From Haloimpatiens lingqiaonensis (lineage in GTDB: Bacteria; Bacillota; Clostridia; Clostridiales; Clostridiaceae), in the NCBI RefSeq assembly GCF_044502415.1, contig NZ_CP172402.1: a stretch of DNA of 64,000 nt; one strand, given 5' to 3'. The position numbers and the translations under genes are program-made. The notes beneath the pieces were generated by a model. That model did not search any database. It saw nothing but the letters and a program-made list of their open reading frames with translations, and had not been told where the DNA came from. This document shows positions 7,891 to 16,981 of this stretch, in pieces (positions within the stretch are counted from its first letter, which is position 1; every line of letters starts with the position of its first letter).

Positions 7891-9084
7891 TTATTCAACT
7901 ATAGAAGTAACAACTCCTGAACCTACAGTTCTTCCGCCTTCTCTTATAGCGAATCTTAATCCTTCTTCCATAGCTACTTGTGTTATTAATTCAACATTCA
8001 TGTCGATGTGGTCTCCTGGCATAACCATTTCTACTCCTTCTGGTAATGCGATTGAACCTGTAACGTCTGTTGTTCTGAAGTAGAATTGTGGTCTGTATCC
8101 GTTAAAGAATGGTGTATGTCTTCCACCTTCTTCTTTCTTTAATACGTATACTTGGCCTACGAATTTCTTATGAGGATGTACTGATCCTGGTTTTGCTAGT
8201 ACTTGACCTCTTTCGATTTCTGTTCTTTGGATACCTCTTAGTAATGCTCCGATGTTATCTCCTGCCATTGCTTCATCTAGTAACTTTCTGAACATTTCTA
8301 CTCCTGTTACTACTACTTTTCTCTTATCTTCACTTAATCCTACAAGTTCTACTTCGTCGCCTACGTGTAGTATTCCTCTTTCAACTCTTCCTGTTGCAAC
8401 TGTTCCTCTTCCTGTGATTGTGAATACATCTTCTACTGGCATTAAGAACTCTTTGTCTGTTGCTCTTTCTGGTGTTGGTATATATTCATCTACTGCTGCC
8501 ATTAATTCATGGATGCATGCTGTTTTTCCTTCATCATCTGCATTTTGTAATGCTTCTAATGCTGATCCTGTTATTACTGGACATCCGTCTCCGTCAAATC
8601 CATACTCACTTAGTAATTCTCTTACTTCCATTTCTACTAATTCTAATAACTCTGGATCGTCTACCATATCTGCTTTGTTTAAGAATACTACTATGTGGTT
8701 AACTCCAACTCTTGATGCTAATAGTATGTGTTCTCTTGTTTGTGGCATTGGACCATCTGCTGCACTTACAACTAGGATTGCTCCATCCATTTGTGCTGCT
8801 CCTGTTATCATGTTCTTTACATAGTCAGCGTGGCCTGGGCAGTCAACGTGTGCATAGTGTCTGTTCTCTGTTTCGTATTCTACGTGTGCTGTGTTGATTG
8901 TGATTCCTCTTTCTTTTTCTTCTGGTGCTTTATCTATTTCGTCATATTTTGTTGCTTCTGCGTTTCCTAATTTTGATAATACTGTTGTGATTGCTGCTGT
9001 TAATGTTGTCTTACCGTGGTCTACGTGACCTATTGTTCCTATATTTACGTGTGGTTTACTTCTTTCAAATTTTGATTTTGCCAT
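7891..9084 (-). CDS. tuf: Elongation factor Tu
   Basis: GTPase that brings aminoacyl-tRNA to the ribosome. It is 397 aa, full length. G1 is GHVDHGKT, G3 is DCPGH with the catalytic His, and G4 is NKADMVDD; domains 2 and 3 follow, ending in GGRTVGSGVVTSIVE. AAGGAGGAAG precedes the ATG. It appears cotranscribed with tRNA-Gly and tRNA-Thr immediately upstream, and a terminator follows. Confidence 0.99.
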   Translation of the reverse strand: MAKSKFERSKPHVNIGTIGHVDHGKTTLTAAITTVLSKLGNAEATKYDEIDKAPEEKERGITINTAHVEYETENRHYAHVDCPGHADYVKNMITGAAQMDGAILVVSAADGPMPQTREHILLASRVGVNHIVVFLNKADMVDDPELLELVEMEVRELLSEYGFDGDGCPVITGSALEALQNADDEGKTACIHELMAAVDEYIPTPERATDKEFLMPVEDVFTITGRGTVATGRVERGILHVGDEVELVGLSEDKRKVVVTGVEMFRKLLDEAMAGDNIGALLRGIQRTEIERGQVLAKPGSVHPHKKFVGQVYVLKKEEGGRHTPFFNGYRPQFYFRTTDVTGSIALPEGVEMVMPGDHIDMNVELITQVAMEEGLRFAIREGGRTVGSGVVTSIVE

Positions 9085-9144
9085 TGTTCTTCCTCCTTAC
9101 CTTATAAATAAACTTGCCCTGGTGTGTTGTATAGTTTTGTAACC

Positions 9145-9220
9145 TGGAGCCCATAACCGGGATTGAACCGGTGACCTCTACCTTACCAAGGTAGCACTCT
9201 ACCTACTGAGCTATATGGGC
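9145..9220 (-). tRNA. tRNA-Thr (anticodon GGT)
   Basis: Full cloverleaf, 76 nt with encoded CCA; acceptor GCCCATA / TATGGGC, anticodon arm CTACC-TTGGTAA-GGTAG, T-arm GGTTCAATCCC. It lies between tRNA-Gly and tuf. Confidence 0.97.
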
Positions 9221-9232
9221 AATTATATTAAG

Positions 9233-9305
9233 AGCGGGAAACGGGGCTCGAACCCGCGACCACTAGCTTGGGAAGCTAGTGCTCTACCAACTGAGCTACT
9301 CCCGC
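9233..9305 (-). tRNA. tRNA-Gly (anticodon CCC)
   Basis: Acceptor GCGGGAG / TTCCCGC, anticodon arm CTAGC-TTCCCAA-GCTAG giving anticodon CCC, T-arm GGTTCGAGCCC. The CCA end is not encoded, unlike the neighbouring tRNA-Thr. It would read GGG codons. Confidence 0.93.
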
Positions 9306-9338
9306 CAATTTTCAAAATATTATTTATACCAATTATTA

Positions 9339-9367
9339 ATTTTACTATTGGAAATTTTCTTTGTCAA
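9339..9367 (-). promoter_or_regulatory. Promoter of tRNA-Gly / tRNA-Thr / tuf
   Basis: TTGACA (9367-9362), 17-nt spacer, TAAAAT (9344-9339), about 35 bases upstream of the tRNA-Gly 5' end. It separates the tuf unit from the sigH unit. Confidence 0.75.
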
Positions 9368-9375
9368 TATTTAAT

Positions 9376-10017
9376 TTATCTTTTGCTAAGACATTTTTCT
9401 AATTTTCTCTTAACCCTTTGAAGGGCATTATCTATAGACTTAGCATGCCTATCTAAATCACAGGCTATTTCTTGATAGGATTTTCCGTCTAAATAGGACA
9501 TTAAAACTTCCATTTCCAAATCCGAAAGTATTTGACCTATTTCAGTTTCAATGTGACTAACCTCTTCCTTGCTTATAACCAACTCCTCAGGATCTGTAAC
9601 TTTTATTCCAGATAATATATCTAAAAGTGTTCTATCAGATTCTTCATCATATATTGGCTTATTTAAAGATATATATGTATTCAAGGGTATATGTTTTTGC
9701 CTTGTGGCGGTTTTGATAGCCGTTATTATTTGCCTTGTAACACATAATTCCGCAAAAGCCTTAAAAGAAGAAAGCTTATCCGGTTTAAAATCTCTAATGG
9801 CTTTGTAAAGTCCTATCATTCCTTCTTGATAAATATCTTCTTTATCTGCACCAATCAAAAAATATGATTTAGATTTAGCTTTAACAAAATTCTTATATTT
9901 ATTTATTAAATATTCCTGTGCCACATTATTCCCCTGTTTTGCTTCCATGACAACTTCTTCATCCAATTTATTTTCAAATGAAGAATTAGCTTCTATAGCA
10001 TCTGGTATTTTACTCAA
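9376..10017 (-). CDS. sigH: RNA polymerase sigma-H factor
   Basis: Alternative sigma factor of the sigma-70 family; in Bacillus and Clostridium it drives early sporulation and transition-phase genes. It is 213 aa when started at TTG 10017, which has GGAGGGG 6 bases upstream; the frame is open further but has no ribosome site. Region 2 is visible (DIYQEGMIGLYKAIRDF, then TRQIITAIKTATRQKHIPL), and region 4 ends in SYQEIACDLDRHAKSIDNA. It follows rae1, the classic yacP-sigH order. Confidence 0.95.
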   Translation of the reverse strand: MSKIPDAIEANSSFENKLDEEVVMEAKQGNNVAQEYLINKYKNFVKAKSKSYFLIGADKEDIYQEGMIGLYKAIRDFKPDKLSSFKAFAELCVTRQIITAIKTATRQKHIPLNTYISLNKPIYDEESDRTLLDILSGIKVTDPEELVISKEEVSHIETEIGQILSDLEMEVLMSYLDGKSYQEIACDLDRHAKSIDNALQRVKRKLEKCLSKR

Positions 10018-10091
10018 CAAAATCCCCTCCAAGCCAAATATACACCACACTCACCATTATACATTAATGCTTTTTCTATAGTCAAGTAAAT

Positions 10092-10601
10092 TCAATTATT
10101 TCTGCGGATTTTTTCAAGCTTTTCCAATGTTTCCTTGTCCACTACATCTTCTAACCATGTTCTATTTGTTGAGTATTCCTTTCGGGTTTTTAATACTATT
10201 TTATTTTTTAAATTATTTATCTCAAATCTAAACTCTATAGATGACATTCTAGTAGCACCTCGCTGAAATGCTAGTTGCTGTTCTAACGAATCAGAGGTAA
10301 CCACCAAAACGTCTTTTTTTCTCCCTATATTGTTTACACTTTTTTCAATAAAACTATCTGCTGTTTCCCCATCCTTAGTAAAAACAACTATGACATTACC
10401 TATTTTTTCTTTTTTTTCAATACTGCCCACTACCATATGAGCGTCGAAAACTATAAAAACCTTATAGCCCGTATAAACAGCATATTCTTGTACCGTATCT
10501 ATTAATTGGTTTCTTGCCCCTTCCAGGCTATGATCTTTAGTTTTTCTAAGCTCCGGCCAGCTATTTATTACATTATAGCCATCTATATAAACGTACCTCA
10601 T
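10092..10601 (-). CDS. rae1: NYN-domain endoribonuclease Rae1 (YacP)
   Basis: 169-aa PIN-like NYN nuclease. In B. subtilis the homologue enters the ribosomal A site and cuts mRNA during translation. The N-terminal motif YIDGYNVINSWPEL carries the first metal-binding Asp, and later acidic residues are in FDAHMV and TSDSLEQQ. The ATG overlaps the rlmB stop by 4 bases, so the two are translationally coupled. The family role is known; activity here is inferred. Confidence 0.92.
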   Translation of the reverse strand: MRYVYIDGYNVINSWPELRKTKDHSLEGARNQLIDTVQEYAVYTGYKVFIVFDAHMVVGSIEKKEKIGNVIVVFTKDGETADSFIEKSVNNIGRKKDVLVVTSDSLEQQLAFQRGATRMSSIEFRFEINNLKNKIVLKTRKEYSTNRTWLEDVVDKETLEKLEKIRRNN

Positions 10602-11359
10602 TTTATCCTTTGTTTTAATATCTCATACATTATTATTCCACCAGCTACTGATGCATTCAATGAATTTATTTGTCCTGTCATAGGTATTTTTACCAATACA
10701 TCGCATTTTTCTTTGGTAAGTTTTGAAACTCCATGTCCTTCACTTCCAATAACTAAAGCTACTGCTCCAGAGAAATTTACATTAAAGCAATAATCTTCTC
10801 CTGTCATATCAGCTCCATAAACCCAAACACCATGTGTTTTAAGTTCATCAATGGCGCTATTTATATTAGTTACTTTGGCAATTTTAACATGACCGATGGC
10901 ACCTGCTGAAGACTTGTAAACCGTAGGAGTTACCCCTACATTTCTTCTTTTAGGTATTATTATACCATGCACTCCACAAACTTCTGCTGTTCTTATTATA
11001 GAGCCAAAATTATGCGGATCTTCTATTTCATCTAAAATTACTATAAAAGGCTTTTCACCTTTTTCCTTAGCGTAATCTAATATATCCTCTAATTCGCAAT
11101 ATTCATAAGGGGTAACCACAGCAATAACACCTTGATGTGCTCCAGTTTGACACATGTTATCTAATTTCTTCTTATCTACTTCTTTTATTACTATTTTTTT
11201 ATCCCTTGCAATTCTAATAAGTTCTTTTATACTTCCTGTTTTCTCTCCCTTTGAAACCATTATATATTCTATGGTTCTTCCGCCTTTTATAGCTTCCATT
11301 ACAGGATTTCTTCCCTCAATCAAATCCTCTCTTACAGGCATATTGTTTCTATTATCCAT
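10598..11359 (-). CDS. rlmB: 23S rRNA 2'-O-methyltransferase RlmB (SpoU/TrmH family)
   Basis: SPOUT methyltransferase predicted to modify 23S rRNA (Gm2251 in E. coli numbering). It is 253 aa, with an N-terminal substrate-binding domain (EGRNPVMEAIKGGR) and a C-terminal knotted SAM domain with the motifs LDEIEDPHNFGSIIRTAEV, ALVIGSEGHG and PMTGQINSLNASVA. It lies between thyX and rae1 in one run of minus-strand genes. Confidence 0.93.
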   Translation of the reverse strand: MDNRNNMPVREDLIEGRNPVMEAIKGGRTIEYIMVSKGEKTGSIKELIRIARDKKIVIKEVDKKKLDNMCQTGAHQGVIAVVTPYEYCELEDILDYAKEKGEKPFIVILDEIEDPHNFGSIIRTAEVCGVHGIIIPKRRNVGVTPTVYKSSAGAIGHVKIAKVTNINSAIDELKTHGVWVYGADMTGEDYCFNVNFSGAVALVIGSEGHGVSKLTKEKCDVLVKIPMTGQINSLNASVAGGIIMYEILKQRIK

Positions 11360-11462
11360 ATATTCACTGCTACTTCAAATTAAATTGTAGCAATCTCCTT
11401 CCTTTCTATTTTGCAAAATTTCATATTTTACTCTTTTATTTACAATCTCACTTTCATAAACT

Positions 11463-12209
11463 TTATTTTTTCTCTTGTAAGTATTCATTTCTTACCTGTT
11501 CAATTTTACCACAGGTCATTTTTCCTTCTGGACAAGAACTCTTAAGACAACTTGGACCTGCATATTTAAATAATGTTGGTGCAACCACCTTTACCTGCTT
11601 TAGCATTTCCTTGGCTAGAGCTCTTATTTCCCATTGTGCCCTATTGCAGCATCTGTGGTTAAAGAAATTCATAAGACTTCTAGCATTCATAGTAAATACT
11701 ATTTTAGTTTCACAAGCATTAGGGAATACATATCTAGCATCCTCTATAGCCTTCTTCTCTGCATCTAAAGATTTCATTCCTTCACTTATATATTTTTCCT
11801 TCAATTTATTTGCAATACTATCATAAGACTTTTGACACTGCTCCATAGTTTCTATAAAGATTTTTTTTGCTTCCTTATCATTTTCTATTGCTTCGGGAAT
11901 AATATATTCAAACTGCTCTAATCTAACATATCTTTGACTTTGTTGAGAAAAGGATGCGATTCTATGTCTAACCAATTGATGAGTTAAACTTCTAGAAACC
12001 CCTTCAGCTGCAAAAGTAAAAGAAACATGTTCTATAGGCGAATAATGTCCATAAGAAACCAACATATTTAAAAACTTCTCTGTATTATCCTCTGTTAAGT
12101 TCTCTTGTATTTCATCTATACCAACCTGGCTATAGCAAAGTTTTGCCGCAGAAGCTATTACTCTTTCAGGATTAGGTGTATACTCTATTAATTTAACCTT
12201 TAGACTCAT
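11463..12209 (-). CDS. thyX: FAD-dependent thymidylate synthase ThyX
   Basis: Makes dTMP from dUMP using methylene-tetrahydrofolate and FAD. The ThyX signature RHRIASFSQQS (RHR-x7-S) is intact. Start ATG 12209 (MSLKVKLIEYTPNPERV, 248 aa) is set by AAAGGAG 8 bases upstream; an ATG seven codons earlier overlaps that site. The C terminus has several Cys (GPSCLKSSCPEGKMTC), as in clostridial ThyX proteins. Located between mrnC and rlmB. Confidence 0.95.
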   Translation of the reverse strand: MSLKVKLIEYTPNPERVIASAAKLCYSQVGIDEIQENLTEDNTEKFLNMLVSYGHYSPIEHVSFTFAAEGVSRSLTHQLVRHRIASFSQQSQRYVRLEQFEYIIPEAIENDKEAKKIFIETMEQCQKSYDSIANKLKEKYISEGMKSLDAEKKAIEDARYVFPNACETKIVFTMNARSLMNFFNHRCCNRAQWEIRALAKEMLKQVKVVAPTLFKYAGPSCLKSSCPEGKMTCGKIEQVRNEYLQEKK

Positions 12210-12253
12210 ATAAAATTCTCCTTTACTCATATTTAATAATTAATTTTACCAAA

Positions 12254-12667
12254 TTAGTTTGAATGTTTAAATATAAAATTCATTATTTCATTCAATCTAT
12301 CTTTTCTTTCCATAAGATAAAGATAACCTATCAATGCTTCAAATCCTGTAGCCATTCTATAATCTTGTACATCTGCATTTTTAGGTACCGTGCCCGATTT
12401 AGAATTTCTTCCTCTTTTAAAAATAACTATTTCCTCATCTGTAAGACTGTCCATTATACCCTTAATTATCTCACTTTGAGCCTTAGCTTTTACAAATGAA
12501 ACAGCTTTTACATGCAATTTATGAGCGGACATATCTTTATTATTTTCCACTAAATTAGTCCTAACGAAAACCTCATATACTGCGTCCCCTATAAAAGCTA
12601 AAACCAAGGGATTTAATCCCCTTATATCTACTTCACTTAATTTTTTATTTAATATATCAATCTCCAT
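12254..12667 (-). CDS. mrnC: Mini-ribonuclease III (23S rRNA maturation)
   Basis: Short RNase III without a dsRNA-binding domain; trims 23S rRNA precursor ends in Firmicutes. It is 137 aa, typical length. The catalytic core motif is LAFIGDAVYEVFVR, and the second acidic cluster is DYRMATGFEALIGYLYL. It follows cysS by 59 bases, the conserved cysS-mrnC-rlmB neighbourhood. Confidence 0.94.
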   Translation of the reverse strand: MEIDILNKKLSEVDIRGLNPLVLAFIGDAVYEVFVRTNLVENNKDMSAHKLHVKAVSFVKAKAQSEIIKGIMDSLTDEEIVIFKRGRNSKSGTVPKNADVQDYRMATGFEALIGYLYLMERKDRLNEIMNFIFKHSN

Positions 12668-12726
12668 TTTATACTCCTAAAATGTACTTATTGCCCATAG
12701 ATTCCGTATAATCTATGTTAAGTAGT

Positions 12727-14124
12727 TTATTTTAAATGCCATCTTACTCCCTGCGGAGTATCTTCGAGTATTATTCCTCTTTCACTTAAATCATCTCTTA
12801 TTTTATCTGCTAAAGCCCAGTTTTTTTCTTTTCTAGCCTTTTGCCTTTCTTCTATAAGTTTTTCTATTTCATCCTCTAATTTAGATTTTCTACTTTTTTG
12901 AAGTATTCCTAAAGGAGCCCCTAATTCTCTTATTAAATTCAAGGATTTTTCCACTAATTCTTTTGAAGAATTCACATTAACCTTTAAATTAATCTCTTTA
13001 ACCAAATCAAATATTGCAGTTATTCCATCTGCTGTATTAAAATCATCATCCATCTTTTCAATATACTTATTTTTAATCTCTTTTAATATATCTTCAAAAT
13101 CCTTTTCCTCAGGCAAAATATTTTGAGTTTTAACTTCTTCTAATAAACTTTCCAAGTTTCCTATGGTATTGTATATTCTTTCAACAGATGATTTTGCTGA
13201 ATCTAATAGCTCCCTGCTAAAATTAAGCTGATTCCTATAGTGAGCTGATAACATAAAAAATCTTATTACATCAACATCATATTCTTTTAATATATCTCTA
13301 GTGGTAAAAAAGTTTTTTAGAGACTTAGACATTTTTTTATTGTCTATATTTAAATAAGCTGCATGCATCCAATATTTAACGAATTTTTTACCTGTTCTTG
13401 CTTCACTTTGAGCTATTTCATTTTCATGATGTGGAAATACTAAATCCATACCGCCGCCATGTATGTCAATAGTCTCACCTAATAAATCGTAGGCCATACA
13501 AGAACATTCTATATGCCAACCGGGTCTTCCCATACCCCAAGGACTTTCCCACCCAGGTTCTCCAGGTTTTTTGCTTTTCCATATGGCAAAATCCATAGGA
13601 TCCTTTTTTCTCTCATCCACGTTTATCCTTGCTCCAGCTTGTAAATCATCTAAATTTTGTCCTGAAAGCTTTCCATATTCCTCAAACTTTTTAGTATGGA
13701 AATAAACATCTCCATCCACTTCATAAGCATATCCTTTATCTATTAATTCTTGAACAAATTCTACTATTTGCCCCATATATTCAGTAGCTCTAGGATTTAC
13801 AGTAGCTCTTTCTATATTTAATCCGTCTGCATCTTTATAATATTCTCCAATAAATTTATCCCCTAATTGTTTAACTGTTATATCTTCTTCATTAGCTCTT
13901 CTTATCATTTTATCATCTATATCAGTAAAGTTTTGTACAAATTTAACTTCATATCCTCTATATTCCAAATACCTTCTTATAGTATCAAAAATAACAAAAG
14001 TTCTTGCATTTCCTATATGGAAAAAATCATATACCGTAGGACCACAAACATACATCCTTACCTCTCCTGGTTTTACCGGTATAAATTCTTCTTTTTTTCT
14101 AGTCATAGAATTAAAAATTTTCAT
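12727..14124 (-). CDS. cysS: Cysteinyl-tRNA synthetase
   Basis: Class I synthetase charging tRNA-Cys; 465 aa, full length. Zinc ligands include Cys in YVCGPTVYD and CSCMAYD. The class I signatures are HIGN (FFHIGNARTF) and KMSKS (NKKMSKSLKNF). GGAGGG precedes the ATG. A 39-base palindrome lies in its leader. First gene of the cysS-mrnC-thyX-rlmB-rae1-sigH run. Confidence 0.98.
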   Translation of the reverse strand: MKIFNSMTRKKEEFIPVKPGEVRMYVCGPTVYDFFHIGNARTFVIFDTIRRYLEYRGYEVKFVQNFTDIDDKMIRRANEEDITVKQLGDKFIGEYYKDADGLNIERATVNPRATEYMGQIVEFVQELIDKGYAYEVDGDVYFHTKKFEEYGKLSGQNLDDLQAGARINVDERKKDPMDFAIWKSKKPGEPGWESPWGMGRPGWHIECSCMAYDLLGETIDIHGGGMDLVFPHHENEIAQSEARTGKKFVKYWMHAAYLNIDNKKMSKSLKNFFTTRDILKEYDVDVIRFFMLSAHYRNQLNFSRELLDSAKSSVERIYNTIGNLESLLEEVKTQNILPEEKDFEDILKEIKNKYIEKMDDDFNTADGITAIFDLVKEINLKVNVNSSKELVEKSLNLIRELGAPLGILQKSRKSKLEDEIEKLIEERQKARKEKNWALADKIRDDLSERGIILEDTPQGVRWHLK

Positions 14125-14148
14125 ATTTATTCCCTCCTTTTAGCAAAT

Positions 14149-14187
14149 ACGTATATACCATATAACTTAATTATATAGTATATACGT
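14149..14187 (-). repeat. 39-bp palindrome in the cysS leader
   Basis: Arms ACGTATATAC and GTATATACGT, extended inward by ATATAA / TTATAT after one mismatch. It starts 25 bases upstream of the cysS ATG. It could be an operator or a leader hairpin; no T-box motif is seen for cysS. Function unknown. Confidence 0.6.
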
Positions 14188-14229
14188 CTGTTTTCCTAAT
14201 ACATAATTGTACTAAAAGATATTTATTCA

Positions 14230-14265
14230 AACTCCCTCTCATTTGCTTACATGAAAGAGGAGCTT
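14230..14265 (-). terminator. Possible terminator after proS
   Basis: Bulged hairpin from CTCCTCTTTCAT and AAATGAGAGGGAG downstream of the proS stop. The following T-run is poor. Confidence 0.35.
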
Positions 14266-14276
14266 TTCCATTAAAA

Positions 14277-15974
14277 CTATTTTTTTAATACTTCTTTTAC
14301 TTTACATATAACCTCTTCAATTTTTATAACTTCTAAATCTTCATTATTTCTCAACTTAAATTCTACTTCTCCATCCTTTATTTTCTTACCTACTGTTATT
14401 CTAACTGGAATTCCTATTAAATCTGCATCCTTAAATTTAACTCCAGCTCTTTCTTTCCTATCGTCTAATACAACTTCTATACCCTCTGCTCTTAATTTAT
14501 TATATATGTCTTCTGCAATTCTCATTTGTTCTTCATCTTTGTGCACAGCAGGTATAACAACTACACTGTATGGTGCTACACTTAAAGGCCACATTATACC
14601 ATTTTCATCATAATTTTGTTCAATTATAGCTGCCATGGTTCTATTTATTCCTATACCATAGCATCCCATAACCAATGGTTTAGCTTCTCCGTCTTCATCA
14701 ATAAATTTAGCTCCCATAGATTCTGAGTATTTTGTTCCTAATTTAAATATATGTCCAACTTCTATACCTCTTGCTATAATAAGTGGCGCCCCACATTTTG
14801 GACATTTATCTCCTTCTATAACATTTCTAAAGTCTCCAACTTTTCCTTCGAAATCTCTTCCATAGTTTACATTTTCGTAGTGATATCCTGTATCATTGCC
14901 ACCAACTATAAAGTTATACATATTCTTAACTTCTTCATCCACTAAAAGCACATCAGCTTTTAAATCTATAGGTCCTGCAAATCCAATTTCAGCATTTGTA
15001 GCTTTTCTCACTATTGCCTCACTAGCCATCTCAAAGTCTACTGCTCCACCGATTGCATTTTTAACCTTAACCTCGTTTACTTCTCTATCGCCTCTCACCA
15101 TAACTGCCACTACTTTTTCATCAGCTTCATATATTATAGTTTTAGCAAACTTTTTAGAAGTAGTTTTAAAAAAGCTAACTAAATCATCAATAGTTCTAAC
15201 ATCAGGTGTAGCTATTTTATTTAACTCCTTCATATCTTCTTTTTCACTTATTTCTGCTGTAGAAGGTGCTTTTTCCATGTTAGCTGCGTACTCACAAGAA
15301 GAACAAAATACTATTTCATCTTCCCCAAACTCTGATTTAACCATGAATTCAGCTGAACCTGCTCCACCCATGGCTCCTGAATCTGCTTCTACACAACTGT
15401 ATTCAAGTCCACATCTGTCAAATATATTCTCATAAGCCTCATGCATTTTATTATATGCCACATCTAATCCTTCATTATCTTTATCAAAGCTATAAGCATC
15501 CTTCATTATAAATTCTCTTGAACGCATAACTCCAAATCTTGGTCTTCTCTCATCTCTATATTTAGTTTGAATTTGATATAAATTTAATGGAAGCTGCTTA
15601 TATGTATTTATTTCATTTCTAGCTATATCTGTAAAAACTTCTTCATGAGTAGGTCCTAGACAAAACTCTCTTTCATTTCTGTCTTTAAGTTTAAACATTT
15701 CTGGACCAAATACATCCCATCTTCCTGATTCTTTCCAAAGTTCTGCTGGGATAACTGCTGATGCTAAAAATTCTTGTGCTCCTGCATTATCCATTTCTTC
15801 TCTAACTATATTTTCTATTTTCTTTAATACTCTAAGTCCTAAAGGCATAAAGTTGTATATACCTGATGCCATTTTCTTCATCATTCCTGCCCTTAACATT
15901 AACTGATGACTTGGAAGTTCTGCTTCCTTTGGCACTTCCCTTAAAGTATTTATTAGCATATTTGACATCTTCAT
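14277..15974 (-). CDS. proS: Prolyl-tRNA synthetase (bacterial type with editing domain)
   Basis: Class II synthetase charging tRNA-Pro; 565 aa, family length. Motif 2 is in the region RPRFGVMRSREFIMKDAYSF. The inserted editing domain runs at about residues 230-390 (KTIIYEADEKVVAVMVRGD). Motif 3 is in LVMGCYGIGINRTMAAIIEQ, and the anticodon domain starts at PYSVVVIPAVH. GGAGGAAAAACT precedes the ATG. Expression is controlled by a T-box leader directly upstream. Confidence 0.98.
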   Translation of the reverse strand: MKMSNMLINTLREVPKEAELPSHQLMLRAGMMKKMASGIYNFMPLGLRVLKKIENIVREEMDNAGAQEFLASAVIPAELWKESGRWDVFGPEMFKLKDRNEREFCLGPTHEEVFTDIARNEINTYKQLPLNLYQIQTKYRDERRPRFGVMRSREFIMKDAYSFDKDNEGLDVAYNKMHEAYENIFDRCGLEYSCVEADSGAMGGAGSAEFMVKSEFGEDEIVFCSSCEYAANMEKAPSTAEISEKEDMKELNKIATPDVRTIDDLVSFFKTTSKKFAKTIIYEADEKVVAVMVRGDREVNEVKVKNAIGGAVDFEMASEAIVRKATNAEIGFAGPIDLKADVLLVDEEVKNMYNFIVGGNDTGYHYENVNYGRDFEGKVGDFRNVIEGDKCPKCGAPLIIARGIEVGHIFKLGTKYSESMGAKFIDEDGEAKPLVMGCYGIGINRTMAAIIEQNYDENGIMWPLSVAPYSVVVIPAVHKDEEQMRIAEDIYNKLRAEGIEVVLDDRKERAGVKFKDADLIGIPVRITVGKKIKDGEVEFKLRNNEDLEVIKIEEVICKVKEVLKK

Positions 15975-16034
15975 AGTTTTTCCTCCCTATCTTTCTTCTC
16001 CATAGTACTATTTAAAATTATAATTTTATGCAAA

Positions 16035-16234
16035 AATAAAAACTCACCCTGTATTAGGGCGAGTTTTTTCGCGGTACCACCTAAATTTGTACTCAATTAA
16101 ATAACGGCTTACACCGGTAGTTTTTACCTACAGCTCCGAAGTAGGTTCAAAACATTTGAAAATCTTTCAGCCTAGGATTCTCTCTCTGTATTGCGTTTCT
16201 ACTAGTCTTCATCATAGCTTAATATTTTATTTTA
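16035..16234 (-). promoter_or_regulatory. T-box riboswitch of proS
   Basis: Minus-strand leader containing the conserved T-box AGGTGGTACCGCG (16082-16070), which base-pairs with uncharged tRNA ends. It is followed by a terminator hairpin (AAACTCGCCCT / AGGGTGAGTTTTT, 16068-16039). Stem I with a GATGAAGA start lies near 16213. A CCT triplet at 16176-16174 is a candidate proline specifier; that part is inference. Confidence 0.93.
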
Positions 16235-16240
16235 ATTAAC

Positions 16241-16269
16241 AATATACTTATAGTTTTAATTTATGTCAA
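16241..16269 (-). promoter_or_regulatory. Promoter of the proS T-box leader
   Basis: TTGACA (16269-16264), 17-nt spacer, TATATT (16246-16241), overlapping the ispD stop. Confidence 0.75.
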
Positions 16270-16953
16270 TAGTTTATCCAATAATCCTCTACATATTACT
16301 AAATCCTCTGGGGTAGTTATCTTTATATTATTATAACCTCCTTCATAAAGATATACTTTATAACCATATCTCTCCGCTACCATGGTATCATCAGTAACAC
16401 TTATATTCTCTTTTTTCAATTTTTTATGGCAATTTAATATTAACTCATATTGAAAAATTTGAGGAGTTTGAACACAAAACAATTCATCCCTTTTTAAGGT
16501 TTCCTTAGAAAATCCCTCTTTGCCCTTTATCTTTATAGTATCTTTAGGTTTCACTCCACAAGCTGATGCTCCATATTTATCAGCATACTTTATGCCTTCC
16601 TCTATAATACGCTCATTTACAAATGGTCTTGCTCCATCATGTATAAGTACTATATCACATTCATTTAATGCTTCTAATCCATTTGCTACTGAATCTTGCC
16701 TTTCTCTGCCCCCTTCTACTATTTTAGAAACCTTATCTATTTGGTATTTCTCTACTACTTCTTTTCTACAGTACTCTATTTCGCTCCTAGCTGCAACAAT
16801 AATTATCTCTTGAATAAGTTCACTATCAGCAAAAGCTTTTAATGTATAATAAAGCACTGGTTTATTTCCTATTTCTATATATTGCTTATTAATACCAGCC
16901 TTCATTCTAGCTCCCTTACCAGCAGCTAAAATAATTGCACAGTTTTTACTCAT
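16261..16953 (-). CDS. ispD: 2-C-methyl-D-erythritol 4-phosphate cytidylyltransferase
   Basis: Third step of the MEP isoprenoid pathway: CTP + MEP to CDP-ME. It is 230 aa from ATG 16953 (MSKNCAIILAAGKGARM), which has AGAAGGGA upstream. The nucleotide-binding loop AAGKGARMKAGINKQY and the substrate motif IHDGARPFVNERII are intact. It lies 28 bases downstream of the PIN-TRAM gene, as in other clostridia, and probably shares its promoter. Confidence 0.95.
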   Translation of the reverse strand: MSKNCAIILAAGKGARMKAGINKQYIEIGNKPVLYYTLKAFADSELIQEIIIVAARSEIEYCRKEVVEKYQIDKVSKIVEGGRERQDSVANGLEALNECDIVLIHDGARPFVNERIIEEGIKYADKYGASACGVKPKDTIKIKGKEGFSKETLKRDELFCVQTPQIFQYELILNCHKKLKKENISVTDDTMVAERYGYKVYLYEGGYNNIKITTPEDLVICRGLLDKLLT

Positions 16954-16981
16954 ATCAAATTCCCTTCTCGCAATTAAACTA

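Noticed and set aside
8252..8824. 190-aa plus-strand frame opposite tuf
   Set aside because: Shadow frame produced by tuf codon use.
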